In this document: in pieces, positions 47,188 through 57,320 of the stretch
Layout: every line of letters begins with the position of its first letter
How positions within the stretch are numbered: the first letter of the stretch is position 1
Assembly (NCBI RefSeq): GCF_902459735.1
Contig: NZ_CABPRV010000002.1
Span: 731,610-795,609 of the forward strand
Length of the DNA: 64,000 nt
Source: Pandoraea capi
GTDB taxonomy: Bacteria > Pseudomonadota > Gammaproteobacteria > Burkholderiales > Burkholderiaceae
Direction of reading: 5' to 3'
Program-made: the position numbers and the translations under genes
The notes under the pieces: model-generated
Told to the model about the DNA's origin: nothing
Database searches by the model: none
What the model saw: the letters and a program-made list of their open reading frames with translations, nothing else

Positions 47188-47276
47188 TTCTGGATCCTGG
47201 ATTCGATAAACGTTCAATTCGGAAATACGGCAGCGGCCGTCCCTGGGGGAGGACGACCGCTGTAAGACCTAACCGG

Positions 47277-50141
47277 TTACTGCACCACAGTCGCGCCCTT
47301 CACGCTGCGACCGAAAGCGGTATCGAGCAGCGACTTGAGCTGTTCGTAGTGCTTGGCGTAGTAGCCCACCGCAGGCGAGGCCGATGCCGGGCGACCGGCG
47401 TATGCCAGTTTCTGACCGGCGCTCATGGCTTCGAGCAGGTGGTGTTCGATGTAGAACCACGGACCTTGGTTTTGCGGTTCGTCCTGGGCCCACACCACTT
47501 CGGTGAGGTTGTCGTACTTCTTCAGCTCGGCCTGGAACGCCTTGTGCGGGAACGGATAGATTTGTTCCACACGGACGATTGCGATGTCGTTCGACTTCTC
47601 TTCACGACGGCGAGCAATCAGGTCGTAGTACAGGCGGCCCGAGCAAGCGATGACACGCTTGACCTTGTTGGCATCGATCGTAGCGTCGGTTTCGCCGATG
47701 ACGGTCTGGAAACCGCCCTTGACGAGTTCCGACAGATCGCTCACAGCTTCCTTGTGACGCAGCAGCGACTTCGGCGTGAACACGATCAGCGGCTTGCGCT
47801 GCTGGCGGATCATCTGACGACGCAGCACGTGGAAAATCTGTGCCGGCGTGGTCGGCTGAACCACTTCCATGTTCGTATCGGCGCACAGTTGCAGGTAGCG
47901 TTCCATGCGCGCCGACGAGTGCTCCGGACCCTGGCCTTCGTAGCCGTGCGGCAGCAACATCGTCAGGCCCGAGACACGGCCCCACTTCACTTCACCGCTC
48001 GAGATGAACTGGTCGATCACGACCTGAGCACCGTTGGCGAAGTCGCCGAACTGGCCTTCCCACAGCACCATCGTGTTCGGCTCGGCGGTCGAGTAACCGT
48101 ATTCGAAGCCCAGCACAGCCTCTTCGGACAGCACCGAGTCGATGACCGTGAAGTTGGCCTGACCGTCTGCCACGTGTTGCAGCGGGGTGTACGTACCGTC
48201 GTTCCAGCGCTCACGATTCTGATCGTGCAGCACGGCGTGGCGGTGCGTGAACGTGCCACGGCCGGCATCCTGACCGGTCAGGCGTACGGCGAAGCCCGAA
48301 GCCACGAGCGAAGCGTAGGCGAGGTGTTCGCCCATACCCCAGTCGAGCGGCTGCTCGCCCTTGCCCATCTTGCGACGGTCGTTGATGACCTTCTCAACGA
48401 GCGGGTGAACCTTGAAGTTCTCCGGGATCGTTGTAATACGATCGGCCAGTCGCTGGATTTCGGGAAGCGGCACGGCCGTATCGGCCTTGTCGACATACTT
48501 CTTGTTCAGGAACGGCACCCAGTCCACGGCGTACTTGCTCTTGTAGTTCGAGAGCACCGGGTCGATCGTGTGGTGACCGTCGTCCATAGCCGAACGGTAG
48601 GCCTTCACGAAGCCATCGCCTTCTTCGGCGGTGATCACGCCTTGCGTGACCAGCTTCTCGACGTACAGCGCGCGCGTGCCCGGGTGTTGGGCAATCTTCT
48701 TGTACATCAGCGGCTGCGTGACCGCCGGGGTGTCCTGCTCGTTGTGACCCAGCTTGCGGAAGCAAACGATGTCGACGACGGCATCCTTCTTGAATTCCTG
48801 ACGGAATTCGAGGGCCAGTTGCATGGCCAGCACCACGGCTTCCGGGTCGTCGCCGTTCACGTGCAGCACCGGCGCTTCGATCATCTTGACCACGTCCGAG
48901 CAGTACGTCGTCGAACGGGCGTCACGCGGATCCGACGTGGTGAAACCGATCTGGTTGTTGATGACGATGTGCACCGTGCCGTGCGTGCCGTAACCACGCG
49001 TTTGCGCGAGGTTCAGCGTTTCCATCACGACGCCCTGACCTGCGAAGGCGGCATCGCCGTGCACTTGCACAGCCAGCACGCTGGCCGCGTCGGCTTCGCC
49101 GCGACGGTCCATACGGGCCTTGGCCGAACCTTCGACCACCGGGTTCACGATTTCCAGGTGCGACGGGTTGAACGCCAGCGACAGGTGGACCGGACCGCCG
49201 GTCGTCGAGACGTCGCTCGAGAAGCCCTTGTGGTACTTCACGTCACCGGCCGGCAGGTCGTCGACGTGCTTGCCTTCGAATTCGGCAAACAGGTCCGACG
49301 GCATCTTGCCGAGGGTGTTGACCAGCACGTTCAGACGGCCGCGGTGGGCCATGCCGATCACGATTTCCTGCACGCCCTTGCCACCGGCGTGGTGGACGAG
49401 CTCGTCCATCGCCACGATGAACGATTCGCCGCCTTCGAGCGAGAAGCGCTTCTGGCCGACGAACTTGGTGTGCAGATAACGCTCGAGGCCTTCAGCAGCC
49501 GTCAGGCGTTCGAGGATGTGCTTCTTCTTTTCAGCGGTGAAGTTGGGCGTGGCACGCACCTTCTCCAGACGCTCTTGCCACCAGCGCTTTTGCACCGGAT
49601 CGCTGATGTACATGTATTCGGCGCCGATCGAGCCGCAGTACGTGTCGCGCAGCGCCTTGAGCAGATCGCGCAGGCTGGCTTGTTCGAAACCGAAGTACGT
49701 GTTCTCGGCCGAGTACACGCTGTCCATGTCGGCTTCGGTCAGGTCGTAGAACGCGGGTTCCAGTTCCGGAATGGCCGGACGTTCCTGACGCTTGAGCGGG
49801 TCCAGATTGGCCCAGCGTGCGCCGAGGAAGCGGTAGGCAGCGACGAGCGACTGCACGTGCACCTGCTTGCGGGCAACGGCCAGGTCGGACGCGCCGGCAT
49901 GCGACACGAAGGCATTGGCCTTGGCGCGCTGGGCGAACGACTCCACGATCGGGGCGTGAGCCACGTCGTTGGCGTTGGAACCATCAACAGCGGGAACGTT
50001 TTGCAGCGCGTCGAAATACTGGCGCCAGTTGTCCGGCACGGAAGCCGGATTATCAAGATACGATTCGTACAGTTCTTCGACGTAGGGGGCATTGCCGCCG
50101 AAGAGGTACGAGTTCGCTTGGAATTGTTCCATCAAACTCAT
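47277..50141 (-). CDS. odhA: 2-oxoglutarate dehydrogenase E1 component
   Basis: 954-residue thiamine-diphosphate enzyme that decarboxylates 2-oxoglutarate. The N-terminal E2-interaction segment (NAPYVEELYESYLDNPASVP) is present. The ThDP-binding region shows GMAHRGRLNVLVNTLGK and HGDAAFAGQGVVMETLNL. The transketolase-like C-terminal half shows WEGQFGDFANGAQVVIDQF. The length is normal for homodimeric E1o. First gene of the operon; ATG start. Confidence 0.97.
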   Translation of the reverse strand: MSLMEQFQANSYLFGGNAPYVEELYESYLDNPASVPDNWRQYFDALQNVPAVDGSNANDVAHAPIVESFAQRAKANAFVSHAGASDLAVARKQVHVQSLVAAYRFLGARWANLDPLKRQERPAIPELEPAFYDLTEADMDSVYSAENTYFGFEQASLRDLLKALRDTYCGSIGAEYMYISDPVQKRWWQERLEKVRATPNFTAEKKKHILERLTAAEGLERYLHTKFVGQKRFSLEGGESFIVAMDELVHHAGGKGVQEIVIGMAHRGRLNVLVNTLGKMPSDLFAEFEGKHVDDLPAGDVKYHKGFSSDVSTTGGPVHLSLAFNPSHLEIVNPVVEGSAKARMDRRGEADAASVLAVQVHGDAAFAGQGVVMETLNLAQTRGYGTHGTVHIVINNQIGFTTSDPRDARSTTYCSDVVKMIEAPVLHVNGDDPEAVVLAMQLALEFRQEFKKDAVVDIVCFRKLGHNEQDTPAVTQPLMYKKIAQHPGTRALYVEKLVTQGVITAEEGDGFVKAYRSAMDDGHHTIDPVLSNYKSKYAVDWVPFLNKKYVDKADTAVPLPEIQRLADRITTIPENFKVHPLVEKVINDRRKMGKGEQPLDWGMGEHLAYASLVASGFAVRLTGQDAGRGTFTHRHAVLHDQNRERWNDGTYTPLQHVADGQANFTVIDSVLSEEAVLGFEYGYSTAEPNTMVLWEGQFGDFANGAQVVIDQFISSGEVKWGRVSGLTMLLPHGYEGQGPEHSSARMERYLQLCADTNMEVVQPTTPAQIFHVLRRQMIRQQRKPLIVFTPKSLLRHKEAVSDLSELVKGGFQTVIGETDATIDANKVKRVIACSGRLYYDLIARRREEKSNDIAIVRVEQIYPFPHKAFQAELKKYDNLTEVVWAQDEPQNQGPWFYIEHHLLEAMSAGQKLAYAGRPASASPAVGYYAKHYEQLKSLLDTAFGRSVKGATVVQ

Positions 50142-50722
50142 TTTGCGCTCACCTTTTCTACGAGTGTCTCGAGAAATAGCGGGTTACGAAACCTTCCGCG
50201 ACACGGCCTGACCGATTAGCGGATTGCGAGAATCAAGTGGTGCTTGGAAGGACCTGATCAATCACGGCGAGGAGCATAGCACGTTTTCCCAGCAGTCACC
50301 GACCTGGAAAGCCGTCACACGGGGACTTGCGGGGTGTCCGCCGCATGGGTCGCATTCCTGCGCCGCCGACCGCCAAAAACGCCGCACACCTCGCTGCGAT
50401 CATGCGCGCATCCGACCCCGATTTCACCTCACCTGCCCCCGATTGGCCCGCGAACACGCCGTCATCGCGCGAGCTTCCCGCGTATTTCTGTTACGCCTCA
50501 GAGCGCACTTTTTCCAGGATCAGTCATGCTCATATGGAAAATCAATATATGAATCTTGAATGTCATTATTTTTATTTCTAAAGACAAATCACTATGCGGC
50601 GAGCCTGTCATCGACGACGGTGACGGGCATGCCGCAGAAACGACGAAGCCCCGGCACAACCATGCCGGGGCTTCTCATTCTTTCAGATGGCGAACGTTCG
50701 CCGGGGATTACCAAAACGACGA
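50142..50722. other. Intergenic region upstream of odhA
   Basis: Holds the odhA promoter region, with an AT-rich block around 50530-50590 on which no -35/-10 pair is clear. It also has a 12-bp perfect hairpin (GAAGCCCCGGCA / TGCCGGGGCTTC, 50645-50674) without a T-run, just after the small lipoprotein gene. Several open frames on the plus strand lack coding character. Confidence 0.5.
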
Positions 50723-51139
50723 TCAGTCGTTACTTCCTGAGTAAGGCACAAGGCAGCGCTTGACCGTCTTCTCATAGTCGCGCGAGAGGTTGCTGCCGGG
50801 CGTTTCGAAATACTGGATACGTGCGCCGAAGCCGCCCTGCGCGATGTCGACATACGGGTTGTACGTGGCCTGCCCGGCTTTGTCGGGACCGGCATATACG
50901 CGCACGCGATCCCAGCCGTCACGCGCATACGACGTCGAGTCGACGTTCGGCGACAACTCGCTCCAGCCGTGATAGATGCAGTTGAGCACCATGAAACGGT
51001 CTGCACTGGTGCCTTGGTCGAGCAGTCGCCCCGTTGCCGGGTCGGGCCGGCTCATCTGATTGATCGGGCCGCAACCGGCCAAACCAGCCATTACGCCGGT
51101 CAGCACTGCCATCGTCGCCATCAGCGCCACTCGCTTCAT
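50723..51139 (-). CDS. Small lipoprotein of unknown function
   Basis: 138 residues. Signal peptide with lipobox GLAGC (Cys23). The mature part begins GPINQMSRPDPATGRLLDQG and contains a Tyr/Asp-rich region (HGWSELSPNVDSTSYARDGW) and two further cysteines (LNCIYHG and KRCLVPY). Not recognised; conserved-looking but with no named domain that I can assign. Monocistronic. Confidence 0.72.
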   Translation of the reverse strand: MKRVALMATMAVLTGVMAGLAGCGPINQMSRPDPATGRLLDQGTSADRFMVLNCIYHGWSELSPNVDSTSYARDGWDRVRVYAGPDKAGQATYNPYVDIAQGGFGARIQYFETPGSNLSRDYEKTVKRCLVPYSGSND

Positions 51140-51308
51140 ACTTCGACATCCTCAACTGAGCAAAAGATGGGCAATGTTACCCGGTTCGGCGCGCCACCGC
51201 CATGAACACGCCCATCCGATGCCTTCCCGGGGATACCATCGCAATGCGCTTTGCCAACAACGCAGGCCATCCCGAAGGTGCGCTTCCAGCGTCTCACTGC
51301 GAGACGAC

Positions 51309-52931
51309 TCAGGCAGCCAGCGACAATGTCGTGCCAACCACCGAGTGCAAGGACGGACGGCGCGCGCCGCCCGCCACCGTGCCCTCGTCTCCCAGCCGGA
51401 AACGCGCCATTTCCTCGCGAAGGGCATTCGTCTGATCCTCCAGCGACGCCGCGGCCGCCGCGGCCTGCTCCACCAGTGCCGCGTTCTGCTGCGTGACGGT
51501 GTCCATCTGCGTGACGGCCTGATTCACCTGCTCGATCCCGCCGCTCTGCTCGTCGGACGCCGCCGAAATCTCGCCCATGATGTCGGTCACGCGCTGCACC
51601 GCCTGAAGAATCTCGTCCATCGTGCGGCCCGCTTCCGTGACCAGCGACGAGCCGTCGGCCACCTTCTGCGCCGACGCCTCGATCAGCCCCTTGATTTCCC
51701 GCGCGGCCGTCGCGCTGCGCTGCGCCAGCGTGCGCACCTCGCCTGCCACCACGGCGAAGCCGCGTCCCTGCTCGCCGGCGCGGGCCGCTTCCACGGCCGC
51801 GTTGAGCGCCAGGATGTTGGTCTGGAACGCAATGCCGTCGATGACCGCAATGATGTCCACCACCTGCGACGAACTCGCCGAAATGCCCTGCATCGTGTCG
51901 ACCACGCGCGCCACGACCTGACCGCCGCGCGCGGCGATGTCCGACGCGTTCACGGCCAACTGGCTGGCCTGCCGCGCGTTGTCCGCATTCTGCTTGACGG
52001 TGGCCGTCAACTGCTCCATCGACGACGCCGTCTCCTCCAGCGACGCTGCCTGCTGTTCGGTACGCGCCGACAAGTCGGTATTGCCCGCCGAAATTTCTGC
52101 GGTGGCTGTCGCCATCGCGTCGCAGCTATGACGCACGCCGCGAATCGTGCCGGCCAACCGGGATTGCATCGTCTCCAGCCCGCGCATGAGCATCGACATC
52201 TCGTCCTTGCCGCGCACTTGCACCGGGTTGTCGAGCTGGCCGGCGGAGATGTGCTCGAAATGCGTCAGCGCTTCGTTCAGCGGACGCATGATCGCGCCGC
52301 GCAACGAGAAATAGCAGGCGATGGCCATGAGCACGCCCAATACCGTCGCCCCGATGCTCAGCCAGCGAAACGCCATGAGCTCGGTCATCGACGCCTCATA
52401 GGTGTCGTGCCCCAGCTTCATTTTGTACGCGGCCAGCGCGTCGCTCGCGCTCGTGAGCGTGGCGTACTGTTTAGGCAGGACGTTCATGGTGAGCTCGTCC
52501 ATCGCGGTGCGGTCGCGGGCGTCGATGGCGGCGAGCATCGGATCCATGCCCTGATCGAAGAACGCGGCGCGGCGCGTGGCAACCTCGTCTGCCAGACGCT
52601 GTTCCTCGGCACCATGCGGCAGGGCCTGATACGCCACCCATGCCGCATTCGCCTCCTTGATCATGCTGCGCGCACGCGCGGCGACCTTGTCGGCATCCGG
52701 CGATTCGGGATGGAGGACCACCCGATCAAGAATGGCGCGAGTGCGTGCGAGCGTGGCGTTGTCCTTGCCGAGCGCCACCGTGGCGGCCAGATGATTGGCG
52801 TACGTCTCGCGCAGCGCATCGCCGGTGCGTGTCATGCCGGCAATGCCCAATACGCCCAGCAGAATCAATAAAACAGCCAACAGCGCCATGGTGATGCCAA
52901 GGCGCGCCTTGATCGAAAAGCTTCGAAACAT
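51309..52931 (-). CDS. Methyl-accepting chemotaxis protein
   Basis: 540 residues. Two membrane helices (about 9-31 and 190-212) flank a periplasmic four-helix ligand domain (~35-185, with PHGAEEQRLADEV). A HAMP domain follows (residues ~213-265, ending QLDNPVQVRGKDEMSML). The cytoplasmic signalling domain has the hairpin tip IAVIDGIAFQTNILALNAAV followed by ARAGEQGRGFAVVAGEVR. There is no C-terminal NWETF-type pentapeptide, so methylation depends on other receptors or direct binding. No che genes are nearby, as is common for orphan receptors. Confidence 0.93.
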   Translation of the reverse strand: MFRSFSIKARLGITMALLAVLLILLGVLGIAGMTRTGDALRETYANHLAATVALGKDNATLARTRAILDRVVLHPESPDADKVAARARSMIKEANAAWVAYQALPHGAEEQRLADEVATRRAAFFDQGMDPMLAAIDARDRTAMDELTMNVLPKQYATLTSASDALAAYKMKLGHDTYEASMTELMAFRWLSIGATVLGVLMAIACYFSLRGAIMRPLNEALTHFEHISAGQLDNPVQVRGKDEMSMLMRGLETMQSRLAGTIRGVRHSCDAMATATAEISAGNTDLSARTEQQAASLEETASSMEQLTATVKQNADNARQASQLAVNASDIAARGGQVVARVVDTMQGISASSSQVVDIIAVIDGIAFQTNILALNAAVEAARAGEQGRGFAVVAGEVRTLAQRSATAAREIKGLIEASAQKVADGSSLVTEAGRTMDEILQAVQRVTDIMGEISAASDEQSGGIEQVNQAVTQMDTVTQQNAALVEQAAAAAASLEDQTNALREEMARFRLGDEGTVAGGARRPSLHSVVGTTLSLAA

Positions 52932-53264
52932 GCTGTCGTCTCCGTCTTACGTAATGGGTATCTCACCCCTGTCCGGCCTCTGACGGGCCGGTCATACTTG
53001 TCACATCGGCGTTTCGCACGCCAGACTTGAGCATCCTGCGGGTTTACGTGCCTTCAGGCCAAGATGTCGGTGCGCGCTGGATTGATTGATATCAACAGAT
53101 TCGCCTCCGGGATGTACGGATGGCGACGTGTTGCGGACCGAAACGAAAGTCCCGGGGTGCGCCGAAAAATCGGCACTGAAGGACCGCGCAATGCTGCGGG
53201 TGACTTGGGGGAGCCTGCGAGATCTTATTACGTTTTTTATATATATATTCAATATATTAAAATC
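52932..53264. other. Intergenic region before the TPR gene
   Basis: No supportable gene: an upstream open frame beginning at 53064 is not protein-like. The right end (about 53225-53264) is a tract of T and A (repeated TAT/ATA) just before the TPR ATG, likely promoter DNA. Confidence 0.5.
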
Positions 53265-53567
53265 ATGATCGAAGGACTTGAGAAACTGTTGGCCGCCGGC
53301 AAAGACAATGCGCTGCTGCGTTTTGGTTTGGGCAAGGCGTATCTCGACGCGCAAGACTATGCGATCGCCGCTGAGCATCTGACGCAGTGCGTGGCGTTCG
53401 ATCCCACCTATACCGCGGCGTGGAAGTTGCTCGGCAAGGCGCGTCAGGGTGCCGGCGATATCGAAGGCGCGCGCGATGCGTGGACCCAAGGCATTACCGC
53501 AGCACAGGCCCACGGCGACCGGCAAGCCGAGAAGGAGATGACGGTTTTTCTCAAACGGCTGGGCTGA
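53265..53567 (+). CDS. Small tetratricopeptide-repeat protein
   Basis: 100 residues with no signal peptide, composed of three TPR-like helix pairs (FGLGKAYLDAQDYAIAAEHL, AAWKLLGKARQGAGDIEGAR, and a final helix). Tetratricopeptide folds bind partner proteins; the partner is unknown. No Shine-Dalgarno sequence is visible before the ATG, which follows an AT tract, so initiation may rely on a leaderless or A/T-rich start. Alternative upstream starts are not protein-like. Confidence 0.75.
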   Translation: MIEGLEKLLAAGKDNALLRFGLGKAYLDAQDYAIAAEHLTQCVAFDPTYTAAWKLLGKARQGAGDIEGARDAWTQGITAAQAHGDRQAEKEMTVFLKRLG

Positions 53568-53686
53568 ATTCGCACGCTGTGACAGCTCGGTCTCACTGAA
53601 CCGGCGAGTCCGCAGTCAGCGTGGTATCTTGCAGCCTGCCCTTAACAAGAGACTCGAACGCATCGAGCGTTCGGGACGCCACTCCA

Positions 53687-54319
53687 ATGCCTGATATCTC
53701 CACCTGGCTGGCCTTCGCCCTGGTCGCCATCGGCATGGCCCTGACGCCGGGACCGAACATGATGTATCTCATCTCGCGCTCGCTATGCCAGGGCCCCGCG
53801 GCCGGTCTGGTTTCGCTGGGGGGCGTAGCGCTCGGTTTCGTCTTCTACATGTTGTGCGCGGCGTTCGGTATCACGGCCCTGCTCTTTGCCATACCGTTTG
53901 CTTATGACGCACTGCGTATCGGCGGTGCGCTCTACCTGCTCTGGCTGTCGTGGCAGGCGCTCAAGCCGGGCGGCCGCTCGCCGTTCGAGGTCCGTACGCT
54001 GCCCAAAGACAGCAATCGCCGCCTTTTCACGATGGGCCTGCTGACGTCTGTGCTCAATCCGAAAATTGCGATGCTCTATCTCGCGCTGCTGCCCCAGTTC
54101 GTGCACCCCGAGCATGGCAGTGTGCTTACGCAATCGCTGGCGCTCGGCGTCACGCAGATCGTGGCGAGCGTGGCGGTGAACGCTTCGATCGCGCTGTCTG
54201 CCGGCGCCATCTCCCGATTCCTCGGTCTACGCCCCGCGTGGCTGCGCATCCAGCGCTATCTCATGGGGGGCGTGCTCGGCGCACTGGCGCTGCGCATGGC
54301 GACCGAAGCTCGTCGCTGA
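53687..54319 (+). CDS. LysE/RhtB-family amino-acid exporter
   Basis: 210 residues with the family N-terminus ALTPGPNMMYLISRSLCQG. Six hydrophobic helices, including GFVFYMLCAAFGITALLFAI and SVAVNASIALSAGAI. The SVLNPKIAMLYLALLPQFV motif is typical of the LysE translocator family. It probably exports an amino acid or amino-acid-like compound; the substrate is not deducible. Start at the ATG at 53687; the upstream open frame lacks a transmembrane start. Confidence 0.9.
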   Translation: MPDISTWLAFALVAIGMALTPGPNMMYLISRSLCQGPAAGLVSLGGVALGFVFYMLCAAFGITALLFAIPFAYDALRIGGALYLLWLSWQALKPGGRSPFEVRTLPKDSNRRLFTMGLLTSVLNPKIAMLYLALLPQFVHPEHGSVLTQSLALGVTQIVASVAVNASIALSAGAISRFLGLRPAWLRIQRYLMGGVLGALALRMATEARR

Positions 54320-54569
54320 ACGTTCGCGACACCGTTACGCTGTCATCGATGGGTATTGCGTACGCGATCACCGGGGGTTCTGCGAACGCCGGACGCTCGC
54401 GTCGCTCTAACCCGTCGCGGTTCGCCGCCCTCGTTGCGACCTCGCCCCTCCCATTTTTTTGGAGGGTGATGCCCCGGGCGTGGCATACTGCACCGATTTC
54501 GCCGCGCGGCGGGGATCCACGCAGCGCTAGGCCGGCCGGCCTGTTCCCATCCTGCATTTTTCGTTGGGT

Positions 54570-57080
54570 ATGTCCTTGAAGCATTGTTTGCCGCCTCGTG
54601 CGCCGCATCACGCGCACCGTAAGTCCCCCGTCACCAAGCAGCAGGCGCCGTCGCCGCACGCCGCCACGCCTTCCCTCCACGGTCTGCGACGCCAGCGCGG
54701 ATTCGGCACGATTGCCGTCATCCTCGCCACGCTGGCCGGGCTGGCCGTCGTTGCGGCCCTGATCGTCGGCTATGCGCTGATCGTCATGCGACCGAATCTG
54801 CCGCCGCTCGATGTGATCACCGACTATCGCCCCAAGGTGCCGTTGCGCGTCTACACCGCCGACAACGTGTTGATCGGCGAATTCGGTGAAGAACGCCGCA
54901 GTCTGGTGACCATCGACCAGATTCCCGACGTGATGAAAAAGGCGGTCCTCGCCATCGAGGATTACCGTTTCTACGATCACGGCGGCGTGGATTTTATCGG
55001 TATTCTGCGCGCCGGCGTATCCGACGTATTGCACGGCGGCGCCGCGCAGGGCGCCAGCACCATCACGATGCAGGTTGCGCGCAACTTCTTCCTCTCGCGT
55101 GAGAAGACGGCCACCCGCAAGATTTACGAAATGCTGCTCGCGTACAAGATCGAGTCCGCGCTGTCGAAGGACAAGATTCTCGAGCTGTACATGAACCAGA
55201 TCTATCTGGGGCAACGTGCCTACGGTTTTGCCAGCGCAGCGCGCATCTATTTCGGCAAGGACCTCAAGGACATCTCGCTGGGCGAAGCTGCGATGCTCGC
55301 GGGTCTGCCCAAGGCGCCGTCCGCCTACAACCCGATCGTCAACCCCAAGCGCGCGAAGATTCGTCAGGAATACATTCTCAAGCGCATGCTCGATCTGGGC
55401 TACATCTCCCGCAATCAGTACGAAGACGCCCTGCATGAGCCGATTCGCACGCGCACGTCCGGCAACGAGTACAACGTGCATGCGGAGTACGTGGCCGAGA
55501 TGGTGCGTCAGGCGGTGTACGACGAGTACAAGGACGACGCCTACACGCGCGGTCTGACCGTCATCACGACGCTCGACTCGAAGAAGCAGCAGGCGGCCTA
55601 TGAAGCGGTACGCGCGGGCGTGCTCGATTACGAGCGCCGCCATGCCTATCGAGGCCCGGAGGGTTTCGTCGAACTGCCGGCAGCAATGCCCGATCGTCAG
55701 CAACTGATCGAAGACACGCTGCTCGAACACCCCGACAACGGCGATCTGGTCGCGGCCGTGGTCGTGGCGGCGAGCACGTCGCAAGTCACCGCCGTGCCGC
55801 TGTCGGGCGACGCCGCCGTGATCAACGGCGATGGCATCGGCTTCGCCGCCCCGGCACTGTCGCCCAAGGCCAGCGATAAGGTTCGCATCCGTCCGGGCTC
55901 GATCATTCGCGTGATGAAGGATGCGCGCGGCAAGTGGCGTATCTCGCAGTTGCCGGAAGTGCAAGGCTCCCTCGTCTCGCTGGCACCGGACGACGGCGCG
56001 ATCCGCGCGCTGATCGGCGGCTTCGACTTCAACCAGAGCAAGTTCAACCGGGCGACGCAGGCATGGCGTCAGCCGGGGTCGACCTTCAAGCCGGTGGTCT
56101 ACTCGGCGGCGATCGAAAAGGGTGTGAGCCCGGCCACGATGGTGATGGACGGCCCGCTGAACCTGCCTCCGGCACAAACGGGCGGTCAGGCGTGGGATCC
56201 GCATGACGACGATGCTTTCAGCGGCCCGATGACCGTGCGCGAAGGTCTGCAACGCTCGAAGAACCTGGTGGCGATTCGTTTGCTGCAATTCGCCGGCACG
56301 CAGTACACCCAGGACTACGCCACGCGCTTCGGCTTCGACGCCGACAAGTTGCCGCCGTACCTGCCGATGGCGCTGGGCGCTGGCCAGACCACGCCGCTGC
56401 AACTGGCGGGCGCGTATGCCGTGTTCGCGAACGGCGGCTACCGCGTAGCGCCGTACCTCATCAGCGAGATTCGCGATGCGCGCGGCAACGTGCTGAACAA
56501 GGCGACGCCGGTCGTCGCCGGCGTCAACGCCGCCCGCGCGATCTCCGCGCCGAACGCGTACATCATGAACAGCCTGCTGCAAACGGTGGCGCAACGCGGC
56601 ACCGGCTCGGGCACGAACGTGCTCAAGCGCACCGACATCGGCGGCAAGACGGGGACGACCAACGACGCCGTGGACGGCTGGTTCGCCGGCTATCAGCGAT
56701 CGCTCGTCGCCGTCGCATGGCTGGGCTTCGATCAGCCGAAGACGCTGGGCAGCCGCGAGTTCGGTGCGCAACTGGCGCTGCCGGTGTGGATCAAGTACAT
56801 GGGCGTGGCACTCAACGGCGTGCCGCAGCAGCAAATGCCGATGCCTGAAGGCGTCAGCGTAGTGAACGGCGAGCTGTACGAGTCGGACAAGCTGCCCGGC
56901 AACGGTTTCGTCGCCAGCATCGGCATCGACGACAACAGCGGCGGCTTCTCGTTGCCGTTCTTCGGCAGCAACGCGCCGTCGCCGGCCGCCCCGCCGCCCG
57001 CTGCGGCGCAACCGCCCTCACCCGGCGGTACCGACGCCAGCGAAAAGGCGCGTATCCTCGATATGTTCAAGCATCCTTGA
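54570..57080 (+). CDS. mrcA: Penicillin-binding protein 1A (class A, bifunctional)
   Basis: 836 residues. Cytoplasmic tail, one membrane helix (~46-70), then the glycosyltransferase GT51 domain with the catalytic Glu in LAIEDYRFYDHGGVDF. A transpeptidase domain follows with SxxK Ser504-Lys507 (QPGSTFKPV), the SxN motif SKN (RSKNLVAI) and KTG at 693-695 (GGKTGTTND). It polymerises and cross-links peptidoglycan. The C-terminus is Pro/Ala-rich. A TTG at 54564 is in frame, but the ATG at 54570 is preferred. Confidence 0.95.
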   Translation: MSLKHCLPPRAPHHAHRKSPVTKQQAPSPHAATPSLHGLRRQRGFGTIAVILATLAGLAVVAALIVGYALIVMRPNLPPLDVITDYRPKVPLRVYTADNVLIGEFGEERRSLVTIDQIPDVMKKAVLAIEDYRFYDHGGVDFIGILRAGVSDVLHGGAAQGASTITMQVARNFFLSREKTATRKIYEMLLAYKIESALSKDKILELYMNQIYLGQRAYGFASAARIYFGKDLKDISLGEAAMLAGLPKAPSAYNPIVNPKRAKIRQEYILKRMLDLGYISRNQYEDALHEPIRTRTSGNEYNVHAEYVAEMVRQAVYDEYKDDAYTRGLTVITTLDSKKQQAAYEAVRAGVLDYERRHAYRGPEGFVELPAAMPDRQQLIEDTLLEHPDNGDLVAAVVVAASTSQVTAVPLSGDAAVINGDGIGFAAPALSPKASDKVRIRPGSIIRVMKDARGKWRISQLPEVQGSLVSLAPDDGAIRALIGGFDFNQSKFNRATQAWRQPGSTFKPVVYSAAIEKGVSPATMVMDGPLNLPPAQTGGQAWDPHDDDAFSGPMTVREGLQRSKNLVAIRLLQFAGTQYTQDYATRFGFDADKLPPYLPMALGAGQTTPLQLAGAYAVFANGGYRVAPYLISEIRDARGNVLNKATPVVAGVNAARAISAPNAYIMNSLLQTVAQRGTGSGTNVLKRTDIGGKTGTTNDAVDGWFAGYQRSLVAVAWLGFDQPKTLGSREFGAQLALPVWIKYMGVALNGVPQQQMPMPEGVSVVNGELYESDKLPGNGFVASIGIDDNSGGFSLPFFGSNAPSPAAPPPAAAQPPSPGGTDASEKARILDMFKHP

Positions 57081-57144
57081 GCTACCGACGAGACGCCCGT
57101 CCATCGCGACGCAGCGCCTCGTCAACACCGGGATTTTCGTGAAG

Positions 57145-57169
57145 CGGCCACCTGTGAGGTGGCCGTTTT
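57145..57169 (+). terminator. Rho-independent terminator after PBP1a
   Basis: Stem CGGCCACC / GGTGGCCG with a TGTGA loop followed by TTTT. Confidence 0.75.
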
Positions 57170-57320
57170 GCATTCCCCTCCCTCATACAGCACCGAGCGC
57201 AAGAACGTACAAGCCTGCCCCGCACGTTACCGCTATGCTCGGGGTGCGACATGCAATTCGCCAGGATTTTGCTCAGATTCGCGCCAATCCACTCAAGCCC
57301 AAACCCAGGAACGTCTCACC

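Noticed and set aside
47349-50219. 956-codon plus-strand frame
   Set aside because: Antisense of odhA, no recognisable motifs.
54261-57011. 916-codon minus-strand frame
   Set aside because: Antisense of PBP1a; no domain pattern.
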